Shown: in pieces, positions 20,004 to 29,649 of the stretch
Layout: each line of letters begins with the position of its first letter
How positions within the stretch are numbered: the stretch's first letter is position 1
Assembly: GCF_014203325.1 (NCBI RefSeq)
Contig: NZ_JACHIV010000001.1
Span: 4,899,501 to 4,963,500 of the forward strand
From: Saccharopolyspora gloriosae
Lineage (GTDB): Bacteria; Actinomycetota; Actinomycetes; Mycobacteriales; Pseudonocardiaceae
DNA length: 64,000 nucleotides
Reading direction: 5' to 3'
Program-made: the position numbers and the translations under genes
Notes under the pieces: generated by a model
What the model was told of the DNA's origin: nothing
Database searches by the model: none
Seen by the model: only the letters and a program-made list of their open reading frames with translations

Positions 20004-20021
20004 GCCGGGTGCGATCCCGGC
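20004..20021. terminator. Short inverted repeat between convergent caspase and ftsI genes
   Basis: GCCGGG at 20004-20009 pairs with CCCGGC at 20016-20021 across a 6-nt loop, in the 34-bp gap between the two convergent stop codons. It is a weak candidate for a shared terminator; no T-tract is present. Confidence 0.3.
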
Positions 20022-20023
20022 GG

Positions 20024-21874
20024 TCACTTCACCTGCAGCACCTGTCCGGGCGCCGGGTTCGGCGACAGCGGAATGCGGTAGCGCAAGGTCAGGTAGTCGG
20101 CGATGTCGTGGAACAGCGGTGCCGACGACTTCGATTCCGGCGTGCCGCTCTTCGGCGCGTCCAGCATCAGCCCCACCACGAACCGCGGGTTGTCGGCGGG
20201 GACGATCCCGGCGAACGTGATCCAGTAGGTGCTGTTGCTGTAGCACTTGCAGGTCGGGTCGATCTGCTGCGCGGTGCCGGTCTTGCCGGAGATCTGGTAG
20301 CCCTCCAGCGCCGCGTCCGCGCCGGTGCCCTGCTGCGGTTCCTCCTGGACGACGGCGCGCAGCATGTCCTTCACGGTGTGCGCGGTCTCCGGGTTGACCA
20401 CCCGCACGCCTTCGGGTCGGGGGCGTTCCACGCGCTCGCCGTCCGGCCCGGTCTCGGCCGCGATCACCCGCGGTGGCACGCGCACGCCGTCGTTGGCGAT
20501 GGCCTGGTACATGCTGGCCATCTGCAGGACGGTCATGGACAGGCCCTGCCCGATGGGCAGGTTCGCGAACGTGCTGCCGGACCAGTCCTTGCGCGGCGGC
20601 ACGAAACCGGCGCTCTCCCCCGGCAGTCCGATGCCGGTGGTCTCGCCGAGCCCGAACTTGTGCACCAGGTCGTTGAACCGGTCTTCGCCGAGCCGCTGCG
20701 CCGTCATCAGGGTGCCGACGTTGGAGGACTTGCCGAGCACGCCGGTGAAGGTCAGCGGCACCGTGCCGTGCGACCACGCGTCGCGGACGGTCCGGTCGGC
20801 CACCTTGATGCTGCCCGGCACCTGCAGCACGGTCTCCGGGCGCAGCAGGCCGTCCTCGATCGCCCCGGCGGCGGTGATCACCTTGTTCACCGAGCCAGGT
20901 TCGAACGGGTTGGTCACCGCCGGGTTGCCCAGGCCGTCCGGTCCCCAGGACGGCGAGTTCGGGTCGAAGGACTTGTCGTTGGCCAGCGCGTACACCTCAC
21001 CGGTGTGCGCGTCGAGCACCACCGCTCCCGCGCTGCGCGCTCCGGCTTTGCGGGCGTAGTCGGAGAGCTTGTTCTGCACCATGTACTGCAGGTCGGAGTC
21101 CAGCGTCAGCTCCACGTCGGAGCCGGGCACGGCCGGTTCCAGCTCCCGTTCGGTGCCGGGGATGACGAGGTCGCTGCCCATCGCGGTGTCCGAGACCTTC
21201 TTGCCGTCGGTGCCCGCGAGCAGCTTGTCCATCGAGCTCTCCAGCCCGAGGCGGCCTTCGATCTTGCGCGCGTCCTGGCTCCACCGCGCCCCGCCGAGCA
21301 CGTTCGCCCCGTTCTCGCCCGCCGGGTATTCGCGGGTGGCCCGGTACTCCTCGCCGATCTGCGGGTACTTCTCGGTGATCGTGCGGGCGAGCGCGGGTTC
21401 GATCAGCGGGCCGATCGTGGTGTAGGTCGACTTCGAGAACAGCGCCGCGAGCACGTCCTGCTCGGCGACGCGGTTGCCGAGGGTCTTCGTGATGAACCGC
21501 GCGATCTCCCGCTTGTACTGGTCCGAGGTGGGTTCCGAGGGATCTTCGGCGTGCGCCTTGTCCTGCTCGTCGGCGAGCCGCGTCGGCGTCGCGTAGAGCT
21601 GGCGGGCCTCGCTGCTGAACGCGAGCACGTTGCCGCTGCGGTCGGTGAAGGAACCGCGTTCGGCGGGGATCGCGTCGTTGGTGAAGCGCTGCTGAGCCGC
21701 CGCGGCGGCCAGGTCCTGCGCGTCGAAACCCTGCACCATGATCAATTTGGTGCCGGTGAGCACCAGTGCCACGACCAGTAACAACCGGCCGATGCGCAAC
21801 CGCCTGGCGCTCCCGGCCACGTCGGTGCGCGCGGTCCGCCTCCCCCCGGCGGTCCGCGTCCCCCTGCGCACCAT
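20024..21874 (-). CDS. ftsI: Septal transpeptidase FtsI (class B PBP)
   Basis: A class B penicillin-binding protein of 616 residues that cross-links septal peptidoglycan with FtsW. It has a basic N-terminus, one membrane span (about residues 28-46, IGRLLLVVALVLTGTKLI), a PBP-dimer domain and the transpeptidase domain with Ser328 in SVNK, the SSN motif in LGKSSNVGT, and Lys531 in KTGTA. Length is normal. It overlaps the ftsL stop by 1 nt (TGATG). It is the last gene of the proximal dcw block; normally murE would follow, but here the convergent caspase gene does. Confidence 0.94.
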   Translation of the reverse strand: MVRRGTRTAGGRRTARTDVAGSARRLRIGRLLLVVALVLTGTKLIMVQGFDAQDLAAAAAQQRFTNDAIPAERGSFTDRSGNVLAFSSEARQLYATPTRLADEQDKAHAEDPSEPTSDQYKREIARFITKTLGNRVAEQDVLAALFSKSTYTTIGPLIEPALARTITEKYPQIGEEYRATREYPAGENGANVLGGARWSQDARKIEGRLGLESSMDKLLAGTDGKKVSDTAMGSDLVIPGTERELEPAVPGSDVELTLDSDLQYMVQNKLSDYARKAGARSAGAVVLDAHTGEVYALANDKSFDPNSPSWGPDGLGNPAVTNPFEPGSVNKVITAAGAIEDGLLRPETVLQVPGSIKVADRTVRDAWSHGTVPLTFTGVLGKSSNVGTLMTAQRLGEDRFNDLVHKFGLGETTGIGLPGESAGFVPPRKDWSGSTFANLPIGQGLSMTVLQMASMYQAIANDGVRVPPRVIAAETGPDGERVERPRPEGVRVVNPETAHTVKDMLRAVVQEEPQQGTGADAALEGYQISGKTGTAQQIDPTCKCYSNSTYWITFAGIVPADNPRFVVGLMLDAPKSGTPESKSSAPLFHDIADYLTLRYRIPLSPNPAPGQVLQVK

Positions 21875-22665
21875 CAGTCCCCCTCCACCGCCGGAATCAG
21901 CGCGGCCTGTCGCTGCGGCGCCGGATCTTGCGCTCCGGGCGTCGGGTTCTGCTCGACCGGTTTCGGCGGTGTCGCCGGCCCGGTCGCGGCCTGCGGCTCA
22001 CCGATCACGTGGACCGAGCCGTCGGGGTGCGTCACCAGGTGCGCGGGCGGTCCGGGCGGCGCCACCATGCCGAGCTCCGTCGCCTTGCGCTCCAGCGCGG
22101 GCGTGGAGTCGAGGTTGCTGACCTCGCGCAGCAGCTGCTCGCGGTGCTCGTTGAGCGCGGTGACCTCTTGTTCCGCCTGCTGCAGGCGGTACGAGCCGCC
22201 GACGGCGGCGATCGACAGCGACAGCGTCGCCACCAGCCCGACGCCGAGCAGGCCCATCACGGCGACCACCAGCGGGGCTCGCGACGTGGCGACCTTCGCC
22301 TGCAGCTGCCGGGCTCGCGGGCGCACCGCGGCCAGCCGCCACTGGCGGGGCTGGCGCTGCTCGGCCGCCTGGCGCTGGCGTCGCGGCCTGCGCTCCACGG
22401 TCTCCCTGGCGGAGCGGTCCCGCCGTTCCTCGCGGCGCGCGTAGGCGCGCTCGGCCGTCGCGGACCGGGTCCGCGCCTTCGAGGTCTGGGACTTCTTCTG
22501 CGGCTGCGCCTTCTTCGCCGGCTGGGTCTTGGTGGCCTGGTTCTTCGCCGCCCGGGTCGTCGTCGTCTTCGACTTCGTCGCGGAGTTCGACCGCTTGGCC
22601 GGGTCCTTCTTCTCCGCGGTGCCGGTGCGCGCTGCGGGCTTCTTGGCGCGTGCGGGTGCCGTCAT
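21874..22665 (-). CDS. ftsL: FtsL-like septum protein with basic N-terminal extension
   Basis: A 263-residue protein in the ftsL position between rsmH and ftsI. Residues 1 to about 120 are cytoplasmic and highly Lys/Arg/Ala/Thr-rich. A single span follows ([22 protein letters not shown]), then a short coiled coil ([24 protein letters not shown]) and a Pro-rich tail. E. coli FtsL is about 120 residues; long basic N-termini are usual in actinobacterial homologues. Coupled to rsmH by a 4-nt overlap. Assignment rests on topology and position rather than sequence motifs. Confidence 0.8.
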   Translation of the reverse strand: MTAPARAKKPAARTGTAEKKDPAKRSNSATKSKTTTTRAAKNQATKTQPAKKAQPQKKSQTSKARTRSATAERAYARREERRDRSARETVERRPRRQRQAAEQRQPRQWRLAAVRPRARQLQAKVATSRAPLVVAVMGLLGVGLVATLSLSIAAVGGSYRLQQAEQEVTALNEHREQLLREVSNLDSTPALERKATELGMVAPPGPPAHLVTHPDGSVHVIGEPQAATGPATPPKPVEQNPTPGAQDPAPQRQAALIPAVEGD

Positions 22666-23654
22666 GCCGCCTCCTTGATCCGTTCGGCGGCGCGCAGCCG
22701 CACCGAGGCGGCCCGCGGGTTGTCCGCCGTTTCCCGTTCACCGGCGAGTTCGGCGCCGCGGGTGAGCAGCCTCAGTTCGGGACCGTGGCCCGGCAGTTCC
22801 ACCGGGAGGTCGACCGGGGTGCGTGACTTCGCGCGTTCGGCCAGTTCGCGCTTGACGATGCGGTCCTCCAGCGAGTGGTACGACAGCACCACGATCCGCC
22901 CGCCGGTCGCGAGCGAGTCCAGCGCCGCGGGCATCGCCCTGCCCAGCACGTCGAGCTCGGCGTTGACCTCGATCCGCAGTGCTTGGAAGGTGCGCTTCGC
23001 GGGATGCCCGCCGGTGCGGCGGCTGGCCGCGGGCACCGTGTCGTAGAGCATCCGCACCAGGCGGTCGCTGTGGTCGAAGGGCTCCTTGGCGCGTTCCCGC
23101 ACGATCGCGTTCGCGATCTTCGAGGCGAACCGCTCCTCCCCGTACTGGCGCAGGATCCGCGCCAGCTCGCCGGGCGAGTAGGTGTTGAGCACCTCGGCCG
23201 CGGTGCGCTCGGCACCGGGGTCCATCCGCATGTCCAGCGGCGCGTCCTGCGAGTAGGCGAAACCGCGATCGGCCTCGTCCAGCTGCAACGACGACACCCC
23301 GAGGTCGAACAGCGCACCGTCCACAGTGGGCAGTTCGAGGTCGGCGAGCACGTCGGCCCACTCGTCGTAGATCGCGTGCACCAGGTGCAGCCGGTCCCGG
23401 AAGGGGGCGAGCCGCTGCCCCGCGAGCCGCAGGGCCTCCGGGTCCCGGTCCAGCCCGACGAGCGTCAGCTGCGGGTGCGCCCGCAACAGCGCTTCCGCGT
23501 GGCCGCCCATGCCGAGCGTGGCGTCCACCACGACCGCCGGGCCGCCGCTGAGCGCGGGCGCCAGCAGTTCCAGCGTCCGATCCAGCGCCACCGGAACGTG
23601 CCGGTCCTGGGCAGAACCCCGCTCGGCGTCTCCTGGCGAGTCCTCCTGCGCCAC
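22662..23654 (-). CDS. rsmH: 16S rRNA m4C1402 methyltransferase RsmH (MraW)
   Basis: A 330-residue SAM-dependent enzyme that N4-methylates C1402 of 16S rRNA. It shows [15 protein letters not shown] near the start, the SAM-binding [15 protein letters not shown] motif, [19 protein letters not shown], and the [12 protein letters not shown] motif. The GTG at 23654 was chosen because GGAGGGAGGA lies about six bases upstream and the family N-terminus starts close by; the frame extends to 23987 but reads as non-coding there. Confidence 0.94.
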   Translation of the reverse strand: MAQEDSPGDAERGSAQDRHVPVALDRTLELLAPALSGGPAVVVDATLGMGGHAEALLRAHPQLTLVGLDRDPEALRLAGQRLAPFRDRLHLVHAIYDEWADVLADLELPTVDGALFDLGVSSLQLDEADRGFAYSQDAPLDMRMDPGAERTAAEVLNTYSPGELARILRQYGEERFASKIANAIVRERAKEPFDHSDRLVRMLYDTVPAASRRTGGHPAKRTFQALRIEVNAELDVLGRAMPAALDSLATGGRIVVLSYHSLEDRIVKRELAERAKSRTPVDLPVELPGHGPELRLLTRGAELAGERETADNPRAASVRLRAAERIKEAA

Positions 23655-24029
23655 GGCGGTTCCTCCCTCCCGCAAACCGGTCACTGCTGCCGTGCTCCTC
23701 TGTGTTCTCGTGTCGTTGTCGGTTCGTCCGGGTCCGCTGGACCCGATCGCCACCACCTGCCGCGACTCCACCGCGATGGGCGAACCCACCACCGCGCGAG
23801 TCCACGGAGGACGAACGCCGTCCCGGCCGTCCGCGACCCGGGCGCCGCCGCCCGGACGGGCCCGTCGCCGCGGCCCGCGCACGTCCGGAGTTCCGCACCC
23901 GGCTCGCCGAACCGCGCGAGATCCACCGCTCCTGGTGACCTCAGGTCCCAGTCCGCTCGGGGTGTTCTGGTGCCGGGGAAGGTGCACCAGGACACGTGAG
24001 CGGACCGAGGCCTCACGCCACCGGGACCG
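23655..24029. other. Gap between mraZ and rsmH
   Basis: A 375-bp stretch inside the otherwise tightly packed proximal dcw block. Its open frames are short, Arg-rich and lack ribosome sites, so I see no gene. It may carry a second promoter for rsmH; no clear -35/-10 pair could be picked out by eye. Confidence 0.5.
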
Positions 24030-24461
24030 CTAGAAGACTCCGGGCAGGACCTCCTCCCGGGCCTGCGCGTAGCTCTCCTCGTGCTCGTCGAGGTAGCTCT
24101 GCCAGCTCTCGGCGTTCCAGATCTCCAGCCGGTTGATCGCGCCGATCACCACGCAGTCCTTCTCCAGGCCCGCGTAGCGGCGCAGTTCGGCGGTGATCGG
24201 GATCCGGCCCTGTCCGTCCGGCCGCTGCTCGTCGGTGCCCGCGAACAGGTACCGCTGGTAGGCGCGGACGGATTCGTTGGTCAGCGGAGCCTCGGCGACC
24301 TTGCGGGCCATCTGCTCGAACTCGGCGCGCGGGAAGACGTAGAGGCAGTGGTCCTGTCCTTTGGTGACCATCAGCCCCCCTGCCAGTGCGTCCCGGAACT
24401 TCGCCGGCAGCGTCAGACGACCTTTGTCGTCGAGCTTGGGGTTGTGGGTACCGAGGAACAT
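24030..24461 (-). CDS. mraZ: Transcriptional regulator MraZ
   Basis: A 143-residue regulator with two SpoVT/AbrB-like half-domains: [16 protein letters not shown] in the first and [18 protein letters not shown] in the second, the paired Asp-x-x-Gly-Arg signature of MraZ. MraZ forms a ring that binds direct repeats upstream of its own gene and controls the dcw operon. The start is the ATG of [11 protein letters not shown]; the frame continues upstream into the promoter region but is not coding there. A matching operator is seen upstream at 24571-24596. Confidence 0.94.
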   Translation of the reverse strand: MFLGTHNPKLDDKGRLTLPAKFRDALAGGLMVTKGQDHCLYVFPRAEFEQMARKVAEAPLTNESVRAYQRYLFAGTDEQRPDGQGRIPITAELRRYAGLEKDCVVIGAINRLEIWNAESWQSYLDEHEESYAQAREEVLPGVF

Positions 24462-24987
24462 CCCGGTCCACCTCCCCCCTCGGGCCTGCGGCCCGACGAC
24501 TCCACCTCGACGGGAGACCGGCGATGCCGACCACCCCGCACTCCCCGGAGCCGGGCGGGACCCCCGTCTGCCCCACCGAGCGCCACAGTACCCCACTTCA
24601 CTCCACCGTCAACCTGGAACGCCGTCCGACGCGCCACGGCGTGTCGGACGTTTGCCCAGCTAGGGGGCCTCTGAAGGAAAGCCCGCGGAGGTGGGGGACG
24701 GGTGGGGGCCGCCGGCCGGAAACGACCTCCCGGCGGCCGCCGATCATGCCGGGGAGCACTCCGGGCCGCCTTCGGGCGCCGCCGCGGGTCCGCGGTGGGG
24801 GAAGGTGGGGAACGCCCCAGGACACCGGCACCGGTACGGCGGCCGCCTGCGGTTTGGCACACTGCAAAGGCACCTGAGCGCGCGATCGCCGACCACACGA
24901 CCGCCGATCGCCGGTCGACGGGCGCCGGCAGCGACGTCAACGCGGACGCGGCGTGCCGCTGCGCTCGGAGGAACACCTGGAGGTTGC
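24462..24987. other. Divergent regulatory region between mraZ and moxR-like genes
   Basis: A 526-bp gap. The mraZ-proximal part holds the promoter and MraZ box listed separately, plus an inverted repeat CGTCCGAC at 24623-24630 with GTCGGACG at 24643-24650 upstream of the -35. The part toward the MoxR gene shows no clear promoter to the eye. No gene is visible in it. Confidence 0.6.
24571..24612 (-). promoter_or_regulatory. mraZ promoter with overlapping MraZ operator
   Basis: Read on the minus strand, a -35 TTGACG (24612-24607), a 16-nt spacer and a -10 TACTGT (24590-24585) form a vegetative-type promoter about 115 bp upstream of mraZ. Three direct repeats GTGGG, GTGGC and GTGGG at 24596, 24586 and 24576 recur with an exact 10-bp period and overlap the -10. 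Spaced TGGGN repeats with this period are the known MraZ-binding pattern, so autoregulation is likely. The mapping is by eye. Confidence 0.65.
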
Positions 24988-26052
24988 GTGACGCCCAACA
25001 TGCCCACGTCCGGCACTGCGTTCGCCGGTGGCGGGCACGCCGACGCCGTGACCCGCGGCAACGGCGGGCACGTGCGGGAGACCGAGCCCGCGACGATCGC
25101 CACGCTGCACGGCACCGTGCAGCGGATCGCGGCCAACGTCGAGCAGGTCCTCGTCGGCAAGCCCGAGGTGGTGCGGATCGCACTGGTCACCCTGCTCGCG
25201 GAAGGCCACCTCCTGGTGGAGGACGTGCCGGGCGTGGGCAAGACCTCGCTCGCGAAGGCTCTCGCCCGCTCCATCGACTGCACCGTGAACCGGATCCAGT
25301 TCACCCCGGACCTGCTGCCCAGCGACATCACCGGTGTCTCGCTCTACAACCGGCAGGCCGAGAGCTTCGAGTTCCGGCCCGGCCCGGTGTTCGCGAACAT
25401 CGTCGTCGGCGACGAGATCAACCGCGCGTCCCCGAAGACCCAGTCCGCCCTGCTGGAGTGCATGGAGGAGGACCAGGTCACGGTCGACGGCGAGACCTAC
25501 GCGCTGGACGCGCCGTTCATGGTGATCGCCACCCAGAACCCGATCGAGATGGAAGGCACCTACGCGCTGCCCGAGGCGCAGCGCGACCGGTTCACCGCGC
25601 GGGTGTCCATCGGCTATCCCGATCCGCAGGCGGAACTGGCGATGGTCGACGAGCACACCGGCCGCGAACCGATGGAGCAGCTGCGCCCCGTCGCCGACGC
25701 CGACCAGATCCGCGCGCTGCTGCGCGCGGTGCGCGGGGTGCACGTGAGCACCGAGCTGCGCCGCTACGTGATCGACCTGGTCACCGCCACCCGCACCTTG
25801 CCGGAGCTGCGGCTCGGCGCCTCCCCCCGGTCCACGTTGCAGCTGGTGCGCGCGGCCCGCGCGCAGGCCGCGCTGTCCGGGCGGGACTACGTGATCCCGG
25901 ACGACGTGCAGAACGTCGCGGTACCGGTCCTGGCGCACCGGCTGGTGCTGACCAGCGAGGCGCGGGCGACTCGTCGTTCCGCGTCCGACCTGGTGGGGTC
26001 GCTGCTGCGCCGGGTCGAGGTGCCGCGCGGCGACACCGGGCCCCGGCGGTAG
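24988..26052 (+). CDS. MoxR-family AAA+ ATPase
   Basis: A 354-residue AAA+ ATPase. Walker A is in EDVPGVGKTSLAKALA, Walker B in IVVGDEINRASPKTQSALLE, sensor 1 in VIATQNPIEMEGTYALPEAQRDRF, and a C-terminal lid follows. MoxR proteins act as chaperones for metal insertion or complex assembly and usually pair with DUF58/VWA proteins, as here. The GTG start has GGAGG five bases upstream; the open frame further upstream lies in the mraZ regulatory region. First gene of a three-gene operon. Confidence 0.88.
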   Translation: MTPNMPTSGTAFAGGGHADAVTRGNGGHVRETEPATIATLHGTVQRIAANVEQVLVGKPEVVRIALVTLLAEGHLLVEDVPGVGKTSLAKALARSIDCTVNRIQFTPDLLPSDITGVSLYNRQAESFEFRPGPVFANIVVGDEINRASPKTQSALLECMEEDQVTVDGETYALDAPFMVIATQNPIEMEGTYALPEAQRDRFTARVSIGYPDPQAELAMVDEHTGREPMEQLRPVADADQIRALLRAVRGVHVSTELRRYVIDLVTATRTLPELRLGASPRSTLQLVRAARAQAALSGRDYVIPDDVQNVAVPVLAHRLVLTSEARATRRSASDLVGSLLRRVEVPRGDTGPRR

Positions 26053-26056
26053 GCCC

Positions 26057-27316
26057 GTGCTGTCCGGCCTGACCGTCCGGGGCCGCTGCCTGCTCGCCGC
26101 GGGCGTGGCCGCGGCGGTGTGCTCGCTCGTGCTCGACGAACGGGACCTCCTGCGGATCGCGGCGTTCGTGGTGGTGCTGCCGCTGCTGGCGCTGCTGCTG
26201 GCGAGCCGGGCGCGGCACGGGGTGCGCGTCCGGCGGGAGGTGCTGCCGGGGCGGGTCCCGGTCGGCGGGAACGTCGCGGTGCGCCTGCACGTCACGGGCT
26301 CCGGCGGGGTGCCGGTCGGCGGGCTGCTGCTGGAGGACGGCGTGCCGCACGCGCTCGGCGGTCGGCCGCGGTTCCGGCTGGACCACGTGCGCCGGTCGGG
26401 CGCGGTGCTGGAGTACCCGGCGAGCCCGGGGCTGCGCGGAATCCACCAGATCGGCCCGTTGCGCACCCGGATCGGCGATCCGTTCGGCCTCACCGAGTTC
26501 GAGCACGAACTGGCCGGCCGCAGCCGTCTGGTGGCGGTGCCGAAGGTGGTGCCGCTGGGCGGGTTGCCCGCCGGTTCAGGTCTCGGCACCGGGGAGGACG
26601 GGTCGACGCGGCTGCGGGCCGGGCACGGCGACGACGACACGATGGTCCGCGAGTACCGGCACGGCGACGACATCCGGCGCGTGCACTGGAAGAGCACCGC
26701 GAAGCGGGACGAGCTGATGGTGCGCGTCGAGGAACGGCCGTGGCACGGCGGCGTGACGGTGCTGCTCGACCGGCGGTCCGCCGCGCACCGCGGGACGGGC
26801 GCGGCGGCGAGCTTGGAGTGGGCGGTCTCGGCCGCCGCCAGCATCTGCGCGCACCTGCACGCGAACGGCCAGCAGGTCCGGCTGGTCACGGAGGACGCCG
26901 CGACGCTCAGCGGCGGCCCCGGCCCGTTCGACGGCGGCCAGGACGATTCGGCGATGCTGGACGCGCTGGCGGCGGTGCGCCCGTCGGCGCAGCGCGACCT
27001 GGTGTGCCCGCAGGATCCGGGCAGCGGTCAGGAACTGATCGCGGTGCTGGGCGCCACGACCACCGCCGGTGTGCAGGAGCTGACCCGGCTGCGCCCGGAG
27101 CGGGCGCGCAGCCTCGCGCTGCTGCTGGACGTGCGCACGTGGGCCGGTGATCCGTCCGATGGTTCGTTCGCGCCGCAGCGCACCGCGGAGCGGTTGCGCG
27201 CTTCCGGCTGGACCGTGGTCGTCGTCGACGGGCCGCGGTCGTCGCTGGCGGGCGCGTGGGGCAGGTTGTGCCAGGCGGCGCCGGTCGGCACCGCCGGTTC
27301 GGGGGCGATGTCGTGA
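26057..27316 (+). CDS. DUF58 membrane-anchored protein
   Basis: A 419-residue protein with two N-terminal hydrophobic segments (LLAAGVAAAVCSLVL and IAAFVVVLPLLALLLA), an immunoglobulin-like region, and the hallmark DUF58 motif EYRHGDDIRRVHWKSTAKRD at about residues 195-215, followed by a VWA-like domain. DUF58 proteins are MoxR partners of unsettled function. GTG start 4 bp after the MoxR stop; its own stop overlaps the next GTG. Confidence 0.85.
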   Translation: MLSGLTVRGRCLLAAGVAAAVCSLVLDERDLLRIAAFVVVLPLLALLLASRARHGVRVRREVLPGRVPVGGNVAVRLHVTGSGGVPVGGLLLEDGVPHALGGRPRFRLDHVRRSGAVLEYPASPGLRGIHQIGPLRTRIGDPFGLTEFEHELAGRSRLVAVPKVVPLGGLPAGSGLGTGEDGSTRLRAGHGDDDTMVREYRHGDDIRRVHWKSTAKRDELMVRVEERPWHGGVTVLLDRRSAAHRGTGAAASLEWAVSAAASICAHLHANGQQVRLVTEDAATLSGGPGPFDGGQDDSAMLDALAAVRPSAQRDLVCPQDPGSGQELIAVLGATTTAGVQELTRLRPERARSLALLLDVRTWAGDPSDGSFAPQRTAERLRASGWTVVVVDGPRSSLAGAWGRLCQAAPVGTAGSGAMS

Positions 27317-29559
27317 GCACTCGGGTTCGTCCGGCGAGCACGACGGCGGTGTCGACGCTGGCCGCCGTGGTGGCGACGCTGACCGCGTCGACCGCGTTCA
27401 CCGGCATCCTCGGCGACGGCCGCTGGATCGTCCCGGCGGTGCTGGCGGTCGTCGTGGTCGGCGGCACCGGTCTGCTGGGGCGCACGTTGCGCTGGTGGAC
27501 GCCGCTGATCGTGCCCGCGCAGGCGGCCGTGCTGGCGATGCTGCTGTCGGCGCTGTTCACCGGGCAGGCGCTGCTGGGGTTCCTGCCGGGTTCGGGTGCG
27601 CTCGGCGAGCTGTCCGGGTTGCTCGGTCAGGCGATGACGGTGGCGCGGGAGGGCGTTCCGCCCGTTCCGGTGGAGCTCCCGCTGCAGGTGCTGATCTGCC
27701 TCGGACTGGGCGTGGTGGCGCTGCTAGTCGACGTGATCGCGGTGAGCGCGGGCGTGCCCGCCGTCGCGGGGCTGGTGCTGCTGTGCGTGGTGGCGATCCC
27801 CGCGTCGCTGGCGCCGAACATGCTGCCGTGGTGGACGTTCGTGGCAGGCGCCGCGGGTTTCGCGTTGCTGCTGGCGTGCTCCGGCAGGCATCGCCACGGC
27901 AGCGGCGGCCGGGAGGAACTGGGCCGCCGGGGCGTGGCGCTGGCCGCCGCGGCCGGGGTGGTCTCCCTGCTCACGGGTGTCGTGTTCACCGGGGTGGGCA
28001 CCGAGGGCCGGTTGCCGGGTGGCGCCGCCACGGGTTACGGGTCGGGCACCGGCGGCATCGGGTTGCGGCCGTTCACGTCGCTGCGCGGCCAGCTCGACCG
28101 GGACAGCCCGGTCGACCTGTTCCGGGTGAGGGGGTTGCCGGAGCCCACGTACCTGCGGGCGATGACGTTGCAGCACTTCGACCCGGGCCGCGGGTGGGAG
28201 CTCGGCACGCTCAACGCCGGGGTGGACGCCCGCGAGCCGCTGCCGCTGCCGACGGGCACGAACACGCTGGCGCAGGGCCCGACGGCCACGGTGAACATCG
28301 ATCCGGTCGGCTACCGCGATCCGTGGCTGCCGATCTTCGGCCTGCCGCGGTCCGTGGACGGGATGGGTGATCAGTGGCGCTACGACCCGGGCAGCGGTGT
28401 CGTGTTCACCCAGACCCGCCAGGAGAGCAGGCCGTACGTGGAGACGGTCACGTTGCCGTCCCCCACTCCGCAGCAGCTGCGCGAGGCGAACGGCCCGGTG
28501 GACGTGGCCCCGGAGTACTTGAACACCGATGGTGTGTCGCCGCGCATCGCGGAGCTGTCCCAGCGGCTCACAGCGGACGCGCCGACCGACTTCGACAAGG
28601 CCGTGGCGCTGCAGCGGTTCTTCACGGACCGTTCGAACGGGTTCCGGTACGACCTGAGCACGGGCCCGTCGACGAGCGGGAACGCCTTGGAGGACTTCCT
28701 GTTCCGCGGCAAGCGGGGCTTCTGCGAGCAGTTCGCCTCGTCGATGGGCGTGCTGCTGCGCTCGGCGGGAGTGCCCGCTCGGGTCGCGGTCGGGTTCACC
28801 TCCGGCTACCGCGACGGGGACGAGCGCGTGATCAGCACGAACGACGCGCACGCCTGGGTGGAGGCGTACTTCCCGCAGTACGGCTGGGTCACGTTCGACC
28901 CGACTCCGCTGGCCGATGGCCGCACGGCGCTGCCCGAGTACTTGAACCCGCCCGCCCCCGCTCCCGCTCCGACGCCGGATTCGGGCGAGCAGCAGCAGCC
29001 GACGGAGTCCACCGCTCCCCAGCCGGAGGCCCCCGTCCCCGGTGACGCCGAGCAGGCCCCGGCTCCTGAGGCGCCGCGGCCTGGTTCCGGTGGTGCGTGG
29101 GTCGCGACGGGTCTCGTCCTGCTGGCGGCGCTGCTGCTGGGCATGGCGCCCGCGGTGCTGCGCGAGATCAGGCGCAGGCGGCGGCTGACCGCGATCCGCG
29201 CGGACGCGCCCGGCGCCGCGGGCTCGGCTTGGCGAGAGCTGCTGGACGAGTTCACCGACCGAGGCGGCGCCCCCGCTGACACCTCCGCGACGGTGCGCTC
29301 CACGGCGGCGACCATCATCACCACCCACGACCTGGACGAGGACGCCGCCCGAGCGGTCCACGACCTGGTCACGGCGGTGGAACGAGAGTGGTACGCCCCC
29401 ACCGGCCACACCACGACCACGATGGCACCACCCCCCGCCGACACCCTCGCCCGAGCCCTCAGCGCCCTCCAGCACCGGTCTCCCCTGACCTGGCGCCAAC
29501 GCCTCCTCCCCCGCTCAGTGCTCCCCCACCGCCCCGACCAGCAAGACACAACCCCCTGA
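27313..29559 (+). CDS. Membrane transglutaminase-like protein (TgpA type)
   Basis: A 748-residue protein. The N-terminal 220 residues hold several membrane spans, then a periplasmic transglutaminase-like domain with the catalytic triad region visible as Cys in RGFCEQFASSMGVLLRSAG, His in NDAHAWVEAYF and Asp in VTFDPTP. A Pro-rich linker (about residues 555-600), another span (WVATGLVLLAALLLGMAP) and a cytoplasmic DUF4129-like tail follow. Cys-His-Asp are all present, so activity is plausible. The GTGA overlap with the DUF58 gene marks coupling. Confidence 0.85.
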   Translation: MSTRVRPASTTAVSTLAAVVATLTASTAFTGILGDGRWIVPAVLAVVVVGGTGLLGRTLRWWTPLIVPAQAAVLAMLLSALFTGQALLGFLPGSGALGELSGLLGQAMTVAREGVPPVPVELPLQVLICLGLGVVALLVDVIAVSAGVPAVAGLVLLCVVAIPASLAPNMLPWWTFVAGAAGFALLLACSGRHRHGSGGREELGRRGVALAAAAGVVSLLTGVVFTGVGTEGRLPGGAATGYGSGTGGIGLRPFTSLRGQLDRDSPVDLFRVRGLPEPTYLRAMTLQHFDPGRGWELGTLNAGVDAREPLPLPTGTNTLAQGPTATVNIDPVGYRDPWLPIFGLPRSVDGMGDQWRYDPGSGVVFTQTRQESRPYVETVTLPSPTPQQLREANGPVDVAPEYLNTDGVSPRIAELSQRLTADAPTDFDKAVALQRFFTDRSNGFRYDLSTGPSTSGNALEDFLFRGKRGFCEQFASSMGVLLRSAGVPARVAVGFTSGYRDGDERVISTNDAHAWVEAYFPQYGWVTFDPTPLADGRTALPEYLNPPAPAPAPTPDSGEQQQPTESTAPQPEAPVPGDAEQAPAPEAPRPGSGGAWVATGLVLLAALLLGMAPAVLREIRRRRRLTAIRADAPGAAGSAWRELLDEFTDRGGAPADTSATVRSTAATIITTHDLDEDAARAVHDLVTAVEREWYAPTGHTTTTMAPPPADTLARALSALQHRSPLTWRQRLLPRSVLPHRPDQQDTTP

Positions 29560-29649
29560 CACCACCCGGAGCACACAACCGCCCAGCTGAGCGACCGAAG
29601 TCGGCTCACCGGGAAGAAAACCCCAGGCCAAGAGCCCGCGCAGCAACCG

